Assembly: GCA_009746045.1 (NCBI GenBank)
Contig: RPFO01001486.1
Location: 10,001 to 74,000, forward strand
Direction of reading: 5' to 3'
DNA from: Mesostigma viride
Taxonomy: Eukaryota; Streptophyta; Mesostigmatophyceae; Mesostigmatales; Mesostigmataceae
Length of the DNA stretch: 64,000 nucleotides
Part shown: one piece after another, positions 42,954-54,150 of the stretch
Layout: each line of letters starts with the position of its first letter
Position numbering within the stretch: position 1 is the stretch's first letter
The notes under the pieces: generated by a model
Database searches by the model: none
What the model saw: only the letters and a program-made list of their open reading frames with translations
Told to the model about the DNA's origin: nothing
Position numbers and translations under genes: made by a program

Positions 42954-43167
42954 TATATTCATTGAGAATGATAGATTACGGAGGTGAGATAGGCATGCAA
43001 CATAAGGAAAAACCCGATAACTGGGAGAATAACCCTGAAGAAATTAATAGTAATCTGACACAGACATCCAAGGATCACGCCAGCGGCACAAGGTACAACT
43101 AACTATACATCACAAAACTACACGCAGCAACAGCGCTGCCGGCCCACCATGCAGGCCTGGAAGGGAT

Positions 43168-45199
43168 CTAGACCGCATGGGTCGCGACAAAGTCGGCCCG
43201 GGTGCGGCGGAATAACACATCAGCCACGGTGCGAGTGAGGGCGAGTGACAGACGCTGCCGCCAATACGAGGACCACGTGCGGGCCGACCACGGGGCGGTC
43301 TGACCCTCGAGGTCGAGGCGGTCTTCACGGCGCTGGCAGCACTCGTGGAAAAACTCCGCTGTCTTGGGGCCCATGGCCCCGAACTCCTCAAGGACAAAGG
43401 GGATGACCCGGTGGGGCCCCACATTGCCGTAGGAGGCAAACTTGTCGCGCTCAGCCACAGCGGCAGCAGCGCCGGCATCCACAGCCGCCCGGAGGATGTG
43501 GCGACCGGAAAGCGGCCGAGCCACGGAGACATCGATGAGCAGGTGGCAACCCTGCCCGTCGTAGTCAAGCACGGTAATGTCGGGGCGATGGTTGGGTGAG
43601 TAGAGGGCGGCCCCATCCGCGTCCTCGCACTTGATGGTGGAGTGGGGAAAGACCGACCGAACCATGGCACACACCACCCGGAGGAGAGCGGTATGGAGAT
43701 AGAGGAACCAGTTCTGGTTCTGCTGGCCACCCATGCACGCGATGTAGTGCGTCCCAGTAGTATCCAGAGCAAGCCCGCAGCTGCCGCAGGACGCACCCGC
43801 CGTGATGAGAGGTTGCGGGGCAAAGAGCTGGTGGCGGAGAGCGATGGCGTAAAGGGCCGGAACCAGTGTGAACAAAGGGCTCATGGGGAGGGCGCGCAGG
43901 AATGCGGACCCCACGCTCCCCTCAAGGGAAACGGAGTGAAGCCAAGCCTTCCCCTGATCGTTCAAGCTCGCATGCAGACCCATCCAGTCGGCACAGTGTA
44001 GTATACCCGCGTAGGTCTTTTGTTGTTTTTCATGAACGCAGGCAGGGAAGACACTAGGACTGACGACAGTGGACACGCCGGGCGTGCCCCGGGGCAGGCG
44101 ACGGTGGACGGCCTGAGCGGGGCGGACGAGGTCGCAAGCCTGCTGGATCCCGAGGTAAGAATCCTGCACAGCCTGCACAAAGGGGAAGGGGGATGGGGTG
44201 ACCAAGTCGGGAATGGCGCTGACGGCGCTGGGGACCAACCGGCGGATCTCCGCCCAGGCCTGAGCAACAGAGCCAAGGAAGGCGGCGGGGGCGAGGCGGG
44301 CGGCGCGGGTGAGCCCACACCCGCCCATGCGGCAGGGGAGGGTGGCCAAGCGCATGGAGTGAGCTGGCAGGCTAGGGCCGGGGAGGAGCACCTGCAAGGC
44401 GGCCTGAATGCGCTCGTCATGGCCTTCCGCGGCAAGCCGCACCAAGTGGGGGGGAGCGCCACGGAGCCAGTGAACCACCCGCGGGTGGGCGCAAAACCAC
44501 AGGAGGAGCCCTTTGGTCTGGGGGTCCTTGAGGCGCGCCCAAGTCTCGAGGACATGGGTGCGCTGTTCCACGGTGGCCCGGAGCTCCTCTTCGACGTAGT
44601 CAGGGTCACCCACAGGGACGCCCAGGCACGAGAAACCACGCGCCCGCGCCAATGCCCCCGGGATAGCCGCGGGGAAGCCAGAGCAGTCCCCCTGGGGCGA
44701 AAAGACTGCACACTTGGGGAGGGTGAGCCGAAGGTTGATGGCCGCCATGGCCACTTCAAGGGCAGCCAGGGCGGCAACCACAGCGTCGGCCGGGCCAAGG
44801 GCATGGATATCGTCCATATAGGCGAGGAGCACGACATCCGGGTGCGCAGCGTGGACACCTTGGAGAGCCTTGTGCAGCGGGGCAGACAGGTAAAAGGGGC
44901 CGAGGGGGTCACCTTGCTGGGTTCCCGTGCGGGAAGCGATGTCGGCGAACGTCCCATCCTCCATGAGGAAGGAGAGTTGAGTGGGTTCGCCGTAGCAGGC
45001 TGCTGTCCACGCAAGAAGGTCAGGGAACGCCTCGCCGACGGCCTCAAAGATGCTAGCCTTGGTGACAGCATTGAACGCATTGTGGCAATCCACCTTCAGC
45101 GCCACATGGGTCGGATGCGTCTCGAGGTAGGCCTGAACTGTGTGCACGATGATGTCGCTGCCCCCTTTGGTGGCGACGCCAAGCGGGGCCGCGACGGAT
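43168..45199 (-). CDS. 5'-truncated reverse transcriptase with C-terminal restriction-like endonuclease
   Basis: A 677-codon open frame without a natural start; sequence before motif A (PLGVATKGGSDIIVHTVQAY) shows that the RT fingers are cut off at about 45200. RT motifs: VDCHNAFNAV (A), GTQQGDPLGPF (B), LLAYMDDIHALG (C). The C-terminus has a CxxC-H-C knuckle (CGSCGLALDTTGTHYIAC) and a PD-(D/E)xK-type nuclease core (RPDITVLDY...LLIDVSV). The order RT, CCHC, restriction-like endonuclease is that of R2/NeSL-type non-LTR elements; the exact clade is not decidable here. Unlike its neighbours it has no internal stop. At its cut 5' end lies AAAAAATATAATTACTTACA (45203), the same sequence as in the foldback arms at 42.5 kb. 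Confidence 0.85.
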
Positions 45200-45299
45200 G
45201 TTAAAAAATATAATTACTTACATCAGATACTTAAAAAGGCACCCACGACCCACGTAAAAATAAACATATACGTGCATGTACTTCAATGTATGCCTATTA

Positions 45300-46004
45300 T
45301 GATGCGGGACCCACACCAGATGATGCATTAGCGTTTAAGTACTTCGTAATGCTTTGCCCGCTCTGGCAGAGCGCAGGGGGGAAACCGGTATACTGGAGGG
45401 GGGCGGTCATCCACGTCGACCACAAGCCCTGGCAGGCACCTCCTGCCACCCCAGTAACCGGCTCAGTCTAGGGAATATATAACAGTAGTGTAGATTAGTC
45501 AGGCTTAGCCTAGCACGTGGCCTACGCGCCATTCTCTCTCCCTTCTTTGGACTGCCATGCAGAACAAGACGCGGTGGCATGAAGATTGTCAAGGCTCACA
45601 CGCCCGGCCCCTGTGGGCAAGCCACCTCCCCACAAGCGAAGGGGGCGTTTTGATGAGTAGTGTAGTTAGGATTTTTCTAGACTAGATAGCTTAGGGTTAG
45701 GTTAGTTCGATTACGCGGCTCCCTCCAATCCACCCATTAATTAATTAATTAATTAATTAGGAATATTCTGATTAGTAATATAACTCCGTTGGGAGTATCT
45801 GTAGCACATAGCCCAGAGAGGGGGCATATGATCCTCCTCCCATCCATCAAGGAATATGTGAGCATACATGATCTCTTAACGGAGGCATGTTATAATATCA
45901 AGGAGGATGTTATATAATATAATTTAATTTTAATATTTTACGCGCATGTGCGCCGGCCCATAACGGCCCCCATGGATGACGCCTTCAGCATTTAGTCAAG
46001 CCAT
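45300..46004 (+). repeat. LINE ORF1 end and 3' UTR fragments
   Basis: 45340-45510 carries GGAAACCGGTATACTGGAGG and the family B ORF1 C-terminus plus 3' UTR. 45730-45830 is a minus-oriented 3' end with a TTAA tail and ACTCCGTTGGGAGTAT. 45940-46000 repeats the GCGCATGTGCGCC 3' UTR segment. No intact gene. Confidence 0.55.
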
Positions 46005-47024
46005 GCCCGTTGCTGCTGAACTGGTGCTCAAGGCCGCCCTTGTGGAGGCCTACGCACTTGCTCAGGACGCAGAGGCGGCCCAGTGCATCGCAAGATCGAT
46101 GCCAAGACCTGCCAAGCTCGCAACCAGGGCACTGCGAGCTGAGGACATGTGGTACCACCTCGACCGGCTCGGCGGCCGGCGGCAGCGCACCGGCCCCGGT
46201 GGAGCAAACGTACATGGGGGACGGCACGGCGCTGGTCAGCCTTGACCGTTGGTTGGCCCACAATGTTTCCTTGACAGGTGGGGCTCGCGCCCCCCCCCCG
46301 CCCCCGCCGCTTCACCCCGAGACGGCCGCCCGTCTCGGTACACATTGCCGGAAACCCCCCGCCGCCTGCGCCCCCCTCCTCGGCCGCGGACTACCAAGTC
46401 CCCGCCTTGCAGGAGGGCTGGCGTGCCACCAACGGCGTCGTCCACCCCTTAATTCACTTTGAAGGAATTGGACGGCGCCCTAGCTCGCCTGCGGTACGAC
46501 GCGGCGGTCGGTGCCGACCACCTCTCTGCTGAGCTGCTGAAGACCCCTAGTGCCCCGGCGGTGAGGGATCTTCTGAGCACTGGCGTTCTGCAACCGTGTC
46601 CTGCTCTCTGATGAGCCTCTGCCTGCTGAGTGGCAGACGGCCATCCGAGTCATGCTGTACAAGAAGGGCTCTGCTGCTGACCCCGGTAACTATTGGGGTG
46701 TCTGACTCCAGAGCGCCGCGCTGAAGGTCTTCATGCGCATGATGCTAGCTGCACAGGCTCAGCGCAGCGCTGGACCCACACCTGGGTGAGTCTCAGATGG
46801 GTTTCCGTCGTGGTCAGTCGTAACACTGTCATGGCTGTATTTGTCGCGCGCCGGTTGATGGAGGAGGTGCGTCGCCTTTGCCCTGATGGTTTGCCGCTAA
46901 TCTTCAATATTTTTGTCGACTATATCAAGGCCTTTGACACGGTCCTCTGGGAGGCTCTTTGGGCCTTCCTAGTTCTGGATCAGGTACCGCCAGCGTTTAT
47001 ATATTGCTGCCATTAATGTCGACT
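46005..47024 (+). pseudogene. Family B ORF2, linker and first half of the reverse transcriptase
   Basis: Homologous to the linker and RT fingers of family A ORF2, with frameshifts and stops: KAALVEAYALAQDAEAAQC, AELLKTPSAPAVRDLL, VMLYKKGSAADPGNY, SQMGFRRGQS, VFVARRLMEEVRRL and the motif A DYIKAFDTVLW. It breaks at ATTAATGTCGACT (47012-47024) and continues at 54690. Confidence 0.8.
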
Positions 47025-47890
47025 TGCTTAAGCAGCACACCACCTCCACCACCTCCACCATCTCGATTCTCGGCACAACTCAAGCAACAAGCCCTCGACC
47101 TTCGCGAGGAAGCCAACATCGCCCGGCGCAGCCACAATGTCATCGTCAAGCACTTCGACCAGCAGGCAGGTGAGACCTCCACGAGCCTTCTTGAGGCATT
47201 TAAGCGCGCCATTCTTGCCCCCATGCTACTCACTGGTGAGCTGGACATGTCGGCTGTCCGCCTCCCCCGCGCGCGGGGGAAGGCTGGCCCGGCACCCGTG
47301 CTCCTCACCTTTAAGTACATGGCGGACAAGCTGGCGTTCCTTAAATGCCGCAAGAAGCTCTCGGAGACTCGCTTCACGCTGGACGACGACTTGACCCTGG
47401 CCCAGCAACAACGGCGACGCGAGCTATGACCGACCTACCTTCAGCTCCGGCAGAGCGCAAGGGGGAAGCCGGTATACTGGAGGGGGGCGGTCATCCACGT
47501 TGACCACAAGCCCTGGCAGCCCCCTCCTGCCACCTCAGACTAGGAATATATATACCAGTAGTGTAGATTAGTAAGGCTTAGCCTAGCATGTGGCCCACGC
47601 GCATTGAATTGAATTGAATTGTAACATAACTCCGTTGGGAGTATATGTAGCACATAGCCCTTGAGAGGGGGGCATATGGCCTATCATACATCCTAAGCTA
47701 CTTCCTCCAAGGGTGGGCCGGATGTAAAGGACCCTTGCTCTAGGTGCACCAGGGCACTTGCATCCCCATGATCTTCAAGCTATGCCCAGCGAAGGGGGGA
47801 GCCTGTCATGGGGGGGAAGATCAGCATAGCTATACAAAGAAGCTAGGGCATGGCGTCTCAGCAGAGAGTTACTCCCTGCATGGGCACAAC

Positions 47891-48036
47891 ATCAAAGAGA
47901 CAACCAGCGCAGGCCAGAAATCGGGAGAATCCGGACCATGGTAGCTCGAGCCTGCCGTTATCTTTTCCGCGTTTTCGAGTCGTTCAGGATGATGAAGATG
48001 AATGGTGATGGAAATGTGTATCCTTGTGCATTGAAA
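47891..48036 (-). repeat. Penelope-like element terminal repeat, downstream copy
   Basis: 146 bases identical to 52441-52586. Located 3' of the element's reverse transcriptase. Short direct sequence ACAACAT at the two outer edges (47886-47892 and 52586-52592) is a plausible target duplication. Confidence 0.85.
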
Positions 48037-48448
48037 TTATGGCTGGCTTACGTGTGGAGCGACTAGATGACCTAGACGGTGGGGCCGGAAACAGCATGCT
48101 TGATCAGGGCGTGTGTTTCTAGCCTAACTGGCCGGGAGTGTCTAGTGGTGAGCACCATTGCTGCGATCGCTCTCCCACCATTTACGAGGAAATACCCGCA
48201 AATGGAAAACCACTGAAAAGGTCTAGCTAGTCAGTCATCACGTTAGCCATGCCATGATTCCAAACGTCCAAGAACTGCACACGGTGCAAAGGCAAAAAGC
48301 CGGAGGACAGCACTTTCAAATGTGCGGCGGGAACCAAAAGCCCGCGGATGCCAGAAAACATCGTGTTGCGGCAGCGACGCGACGATGTGGACAACGAATC
48401 CAGTGCCAAGCTCGGAACGGCCGCAAAGGAGATCTGGCATCACAGGGT

Positions 48449-50145
48449 TCAGATGTGCGGAGATACTATGCGATCCAGCCGGTCCACGACCTGTTTGTAG
48501 AGCTTGTGCCAAGGGGCAGCACCGAACAGATGTGGGTGACGTTGCAAAAAACATCGGACTTGACGGAGCATAATGGCTCGGTCATAGTCTTTGACCAATA
48601 AACGCTGCAAGAGTTCAACAAGAGTCGTGATGAAATCAACACGATAAGAACAAAGACGGGAAAAACGATGTAACTGAGAAAGAACAACACCATATTTTGC
48701 TGTGTGGGAAAGGAGACTGTGAATATCGGGGTAACGAATAAAAGGAATTTGCTGGTATTTAGGATCCTTGCGCTTATCATAGATAGCCGTACGCCAGCCC
48801 TTCTTGTTATGGGTAATGTTAAGATCGAGGTAATTGCAATGAGTATCCTCCGACGTGAGCTTTAATGTGAGGGACGCTTGCGGGTAGATGCCAGGCAGAC
48901 CAGCGGTGATATACAAATGGGTTGCGAAATCAGGGTTGTCGAAAGCGATGACATCATCAATGTATCGACATGTATGGATAAAACGCCTGATGAGAACATC
49001 ATCGTTTGAGGCAATGAGATTCTCCATGAATGCAAGCTCATAAGTGTATAGATAGAGGTTTGCAAGGAGCCCGGCACAGTTAGTGCCCATAGGGATGCCG
49101 ATAGCTTGTTGGTATACATTGCCCGCAAAACAGATGAAGGTGTTATCAACAAGATAAGAGATCCAATGGACAAGGTCAGCCTTCGTGATAATATAATTAT
49201 AACCATCCCGCACGATAGCACCTGCCGCGATCCCTGAGAGCCACGTTGCCGTGGGCTTGGTCTGAGAAACACGCACGTGCAGGTGGTTGCGCCCGTGAGG
49301 CCTACGTGCATACAGACGAGTAAGGAGGCTATCTAAACGAGCTTTCAAATCGTGCAAATCTAGTGTGGTATATAGAGTGGTGAAATCATAGGTGGCTATG
49401 GGCATAGGTATACGTTTCTCTGCTGCTGTCTTAGAACGGCTAAGGGCGGCAAGGCGTAGGCGTACTTGGGCTGAGTCTATGACGATCCAACTACCAGCGC
49501 ATTCATACCCGGCATTCGACAGCACCTCCACCCATAATGCATTGGCTTCGGGGAGAAGAGCATTCAAAGCATGGCAGATGAGTTTCGAGAGAGGCATCAG
49601 TGGGGCTGAATGCGACGCAGCAATGGTGCGCAAAGCAACAGGAGTTTTGTGCAGCTTAAGAGTGAGATACAGATATGGGAACGTAGTGGTGGTGGCGCGT
49701 CGCTGCCGCTTAAGGAATGCCCGAGCAAAAATGTTTTGGCTGTGCAGAAAAGCCCGATGAGCAGCGTGATACTGGCGGTGGACTGTGCACGCTGAACATA
49801 GGTAGGGCTGGACGCCAACTCGTGTTGCAAAGTAGCAAGGTAGTGCTTCTTGCATATGAAAGCAAAGTTGTTGGCACTCTTGTCAACACACGTGATGATA
49901 AAGTCCTGCTTGAAGTGGTCAAGAAGTGCTTTATCTGTGGTGTTGAGCCAGGTGGTGCGGTGGACCTGCTGGAGACGGTAATCAAGCCTGGTGAGACGTG
50001 CATTGCATTCGTGAATGACGGCGCGAAACCACGGTTCCATGGCAAGGGGAGCAAGCTGTAGGTCCGTGCTCATGGCATTGCAAATTTGCGCAGTGATGTG
50101 GAGAGCAGTGCATTCACCTCTTTGGCACACGTGCGCTGGACCCAC
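48449..50145 (-). pseudogene. Penelope-like reverse transcriptase region (two frames)
   Basis: The upstream frame (50145 to about 49750) has FKQDFIITCVDKSANNFAFI, the fingers motif of Penelope and telomerase-type RTs. A frameshift near 49800-49855 leads to a 468-codon frame with YLTLKLHKTPVALRTI, YDFTTLYTTLDL (motif A, residues 156-167), GIPMGTNCAGLLANLYL (motif B, 253-269) and CRYIDDVIAFDN (motif C, 296-307). The catalytic aspartates are present. The whole continues from the GIY-YIG ORF across another frameshift near 50090, so the native protein was probably a single polypeptide of about 1,050 residues. Confidence 0.85.
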
Positions 50146-51503
50146 GGCCGAAACTTGGTGCCTTTGGCAAAAAGGTCTACAAGCGTGTGGCTCGGCAGGA
50201 TGCTGAGGTCAGCGGTCATGACGTGCTGTGAGGTGGGATCAAGGTACTTGAAATACCGTTGTTGTTGGCAGGGGCAGGGCCCTGCCAAGATGGTGGCCAG
50301 CTCGGTGGGCGTTGTATCGCGGCTGACCTTCCCGTTGCTGAAAACCATTTGTCCCAAGGTGGGAGAGTAATGCCAGGCGGCAATGGGAGTGCCGAAAGTG
50401 TTGCGCACCACGAGCGGCATCGCAGCCTGCACTTGCGGCAAATGCAGAATGTGTGGCAAACACAGCTCATCCATCGCAGCATGAATGAAAGGTGAGATCA
50501 GCAAACGGCGCGGACGCAGTGCATCTGCATTCCCATTGACACGGTGCCGAATGATACGTGAGAGAAGGCCTCGCAGACTAGTGGCATGGGAGCGGGGGAC
50601 TTGCAGATCAGCTGGGGAGCACGACCCGACGGCAATGTGTAAGCTGGTAAGCTTCTTCAAGCTGCAGGCTTCGAGATAGGATGCATGAAAGTTGCCGCGT
50701 TGCATAAGCCGAGACATGTGACGTAAGCAGCGGAGACTGGTGGAGTAAAGGGAAGGATCGGTGGACACATGTGTGGAAGGTGGAGGGGCCGGGGTGACGC
50801 TGGGGGGATAGGGGCGATATGGGTGGAGATTGTGCTTCAGACGCCAGGCACGGATGAACATAAGAGGGCGGGGACGGAGGGGAGGCGGGCGGCGGCGAGA
50901 CCGAGCTTTGAAACTCTTGCCTTCAATGCAAAAACCGTGGGGCAGAAATGCATGTAACATTCGTTTCCAAAACGTTTCCCGATGCCCTGCGGCTTTGCGA
51001 AAAGCGGCGCCGGTAAAGGTGCCGGGGACATGTTCCAAGGGGACGACTCGCCAATCCCACCACCCGTATTGGGCCATGGCGCCATGTAGGGGGGTGTCGT
51101 CGTTGGCGGCAGGGCGGCCAATATGAAGGCGGCGTGCCGCTCGGACATGTTCCTGAAAACGCGTCCAGGCATCCCGTTGCGTCTGGCCAACGTAGATACG
51201 CTGAGGGTACCTGCGGTTGTAAATGGCATAAATGACGCGATGGGTGCTTACGGGGTGTGGGCGAGTGGAGTTGGTAAGCGACAAATGCGTGCGCTGTAAG
51301 CGCCGGAGGCGACGTAGAGTATGGTCATCCTTGCAGTGATGGTTATGGCGCGTGTTGATGCGACAACGCTTCCGCCATGCCTGTGAGGAGATACGATAGG
51401 GGAACTGCCGAGAAATAGCAGTGTACTTCCGGTAATCAATGCCACTGGATTGCCGTATTCTGTGGAGGGTAAGAGCATGCCAGAAAGTCATAAGGTGTTT
51501 CAT
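50070..51503 (-). CDS. GIY-YIG endonuclease part of the Penelope-like element
   Basis: A 477-residue ORF starting at an ATG (MKHLMTFWHAL). Residues 89-185 form a GIY-YIG nuclease: VIYAIYN (first strand), RIYVGQTQRD (second strand), Arg115 in WTRFQEH, and the metal-binding Glu176 in GHRETFWKRML. A basic, His-rich segment precedes it (RINTRHNHHCKDD). The residues after 200 have a basic patch (RRRPPPLRPR) and no domain I recognise, leading into the RT. It makes the nick that primes reverse transcription in this class of element. Confidence 0.85.
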   Translation of the reverse strand: MKHLMTFWHALTLHRIRQSSGIDYRKYTAISRQFPYRISSQAWRKRCRINTRHNHHCKDDHTLRRLRRLQRTHLSLTNSTRPHPVSTHRVIYAIYNRRYPQRIYVGQTQRDAWTRFQEHVRAARRLHIGRPAANDDTPLHGAMAQYGWWDWRVVPLEHVPGTFTGAAFRKAAGHRETFWKRMLHAFLPHGFCIEGKSFKARSRRRPPPLRPRPLMFIRAWRLKHNLHPYRPYPPSVTPAPPPSTHVSTDPSLYSTSLRCLRHMSRLMQRGNFHASYLEACSLKKLTSLHIAVGSCSPADLQVPRSHATSLRGLLSRIIRHRVNGNADALRPRRLLISPFIHAAMDELCLPHILHLPQVQAAMPLVVRNTFGTPIAAWHYSPTLGQMVFSNGKVSRDTTPTELATILAGPCPCQQQRYFKYLDPTSQHVMTADLSILPSHTLVDLFAKGTKFRPWVQRTCAKEVNALLSTSLRKFAMP

Positions 51504-52440
51504 GATGATTCAGATGCACTGAGAGCTAAGACATCAAACAGAACCAGAGCGGAGCATATTGAGGTAAGTCAATATTCACTGCGTAACACCCGTTACGCGA
51601 TAGCGGTGGTCCATGATGCATCTCCCCGGGGCAGGATGTGGCTAACAACACAGCTGAATGGACTCGGAACATGTGGATTCCCAGTGGGGGGGCCTTCCAA
51701 TTGTCATACTTGACACCTCTTTCCTGTAACGAAAAGATTTCCCTTCTTCATGTTCCAGATGAGTCACCGTGCTCCTGCCTTTGTGTTTTTTTGGCGTTTG
51801 TAAAGAGATATGGGAGGGTAAACAAAAGCAAAGGCTGATATTGCCGTGTGGGGGGCCCGATCCTTGGTTAGTCTCTCAAGTGCCCACAGAAAAACACGAG
51901 AGTAGCACACACAGCGCGCAGCCCAGCCTAGCTCCCTCAGTAAAAGTAAAAGAAAAAGGACAAGAACAGCAAAACAAACGAGAACAAGAAAAAGAACAAA
52001 ACACAGACACGTAGTGCAATGTGAGCGGAATGATGGAGGAAGGTGAGAGGGGGACATCGTATTGAATGTGTAGGCATTGAGGCAGCCGAAGCGTCCCATC
52101 CCCGGGTACATTCGTGGCTTTCAAAAAAGCCACAACCTGCGTGGAAGAGGAAAATGCAGGAACGATGAGTATGATCCTGAAAACGAGGTTGAGGAAACGC
52201 GGAGAGGAAATGCCGGCCGCTGAAACGATTCCGATGGAACTATGGGTTTCGCCGACATGAGGCGGTGCAGCTGACTATCTCTATGGTGTCGTGTGTGACC
52301 GGGAGTGCCGGTTCACGTGCGCACTCGTCGGACTAGCCCGACGACATGTGTGCTTGGTTGCCCACGGCTGAAATCCTCTTGCCCGTCATGCAAAGGCCAC
52401 GCCTCCTAGCCGAAAACGAACTATATTCAACCAATCTAAT
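51504..52440 (-). other. Leader of the Penelope-like element
   Basis: No convincing ORF. A strong hairpin lies at about 52320-52350 (CGTCGGACTAGCCCGACG). This is between the upstream terminal repeat and the first ORF. Confidence 0.5.
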
Positions 52441-52586
52441 ATCAAAGAGACAACCAGCGCAGGCCAGAAATCGGGAGAATCCGGACCATGGTAGCTCGAG
52501 CCTGCCGTTATCTTTTCCGCGTTTTCGAGTCGTTCAGGATGATGAAGATGAATGGTGATGGAAATGTGTATCCTTGTGCATTGAAA
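52441..52586 (-). repeat. Penelope-like element terminal repeat, upstream copy
   Basis: Identical to 47891-48036. Fragments of the same repeat occur at 98-171 and 21303-21352. Confidence 0.85.
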
Positions 52587-52754
52587 CAACATAACTAAAT
52601 AAAGCTAGGCATCGTCTTGAGTGTGGCTCATCATAGGCACACATGTACATGAGTAAATAAAGCGCGTGGCTTAGCTGGGATAGTGCCTCTAGGAGGCGTA
52701 CATGTACATGGCCACGGTCTATCTATTGTACACTACTACTGCTGTATTCCCCTA

Positions 52755-54150
52755 AGCTGGGGCGGCTGGAGTCGCTGGGGCCGCGGGGGTCGCCTGCCAG
52801 GGCTTGTGGCCGACGTAGATGGCCGCCCCCTTCCAGTACACCGGCTGCCCCGCCTTGGTCTGCCGGAGCTGGAGGTAGGTCGGCCATCTATAGCTCCCGT
52901 CGCCGTTGTTGCTGCGCCAGGGTCAAGTCGTCATCAAGGGTGAAGAGAGTCTTCTCGAGCCGCTTGCGGCGTCTGAGAAAGGAAATCTTGTCCGCCGGGG
53001 TCTTAAAGGTGAGAAGGAGCGGGGGCGGCCCGGCCTTACCCCGCGCGCGGGGAAGGCGGTGGGCGGCTGGCCAGCTCGATCTCACCAGTAAGGCCCATGC
53101 GATCAAGGATTTCTCTCTCAAAAGCACGCGCAAGCGTCTCGGAATTCTCACCTTCCTCCATCTTGAGGTTCTTGACAATGACGTTGAGGCTGCGCTTGGC
53201 GAGCTCGGCCTCCTCGCGGAGGTCAAGCGTCTGCCGTTGGAGCTGGGCTGCGACGGCGGAGGTGACCAGTGGAGGTGGTGTGTTGCTTAAGCAGGTCCGC
53301 CCAGGTGGTGATGGGAGGAGCATCGCCGGCCAGGCCAGCCGGGGCTGGCTTGGCGGCAATGTCCTTCACCGCCTGGGCGGTGAGGCCTGCGGTGTTCTGC
53401 AGAACCTCGATAGCGATGGCGTTGTCCTTAAGACGCTGACCAGTCGATGTCGCGGAGCTGGGCGGTGATGGAGTCGGAGGGGGGGGGGGGAGGAGGCGAG
53501 GAGGGTGGCGGTGGCGGCGGCGGTGGCGGTGGGGATTTTGGGGAGCTCAGCAGCCATCTTACGACCCATGACTTCCATTTCGCAAGAAAGGGGCGTCACA
53601 TGCTGTGAGAGGAGGCGGAGGAGGGCGAATTCGGTCAAGGGGACGGGTTGCCAGAGGTCCGCGGAACAGCGTTGAAGGATGGAAAAGAGGGCGGCAAGCT
53701 GAAGGCGCGGTCGCGACCAGCCAGACAGGTCAGCTGAGCGGAGCTGAAACTGGCCGTCAGACTGGCTGCGGAAACATTTGTGGCGTTGGAGGCGTTGGCA
53801 CAGGTCAAGAAGGGAGGCATACGACCCATAAAACAGGAGCTCCAGCATCCGGATGTGTGGCCCAGGTGTCGAAATAGCCAGGTCCGGCGGACGTCGAAGG
53901 TGGAAAATAACTCGTCAACGTCAAAGTCGGTCTCAGACCAGCTAGGTTCGGTGGGGCGGCTGCGTTTGGGCTCGGGCGAGGCTGAAGGCGAGGCAGGAAG
54001 CCCGGGAGGGTGCTGGACGACCACCAGTGCGCGACTAGTGTCATCGCTGCCTGCCGGGCCTGAGGGCGAGGCTGCAGCCGGAGCTGCAGACGTATTTTCA
54101 TTGCCGAGCGCAGCCGTCAGGCTGCGTTGCGTCGATAAGCGTTTGCTCAT
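52755..54150 (-). pseudogene. Family B ORF1 protein (complete but frameshifted)
   Basis: Starts MSKRLSTQRSLTAALGN, with a Pro/Ser linker (PSASPEPKRSRP), a helical middle (SLLDLCQRLQRHKC; QHVTPLSCEMEVMGRKM), a Leu/Arg-rich coiled coil (LQRQTLDLREEAELAKRSLN), the region FEREILDRMGLTGEIE, and the C-terminal signature TLDDDLTLAQQQRRREL followed by PTYLQLRQTKAGQPVYWKGA. Frameshifts near 53850, 53450 and 53050 and one stop break it. It is the most complete family B ORF1 in the window. Confidence 0.75.

Larger units (their letters stand above)
47893..52585 (-). mobile_element. Penelope-like retroelement with N-terminal GIY-YIG (permuted type)
   Basis: A 4.7-kb element between identical 146-bp direct repeats, inserted in the 3' UTR of the ORF1-only LINE. 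Minus-strand order: terminal repeat, leader of about 0.95 kb, GIY-YIG ORF (51503-50070), RT region (50145-48449), 3' region, terminal repeat. In classical Penelope elements the endonuclease follows the RT; here it precedes it, as described for the Chlamys group of green algae and protists. Two frameshifts make this copy inactive although the terminal repeats are still identical. Confidence 0.9.

Noticed and set aside
44020-45204. Plus-strand ORF of 394 codons
   Set aside because: Antisense shadow of the RT-endonuclease ORF; no motifs.
47891-52586. Hammerhead ribozyme in the Penelope-like terminal repeats
   Set aside because: Such ribozymes are known in this class, but I found no complete CTGANGA and GAAA core with proper stems; only partial look-alikes (CTAGATGA...GGAAAC at 48065-48105; GGCGAAAC near 52245 on minus).
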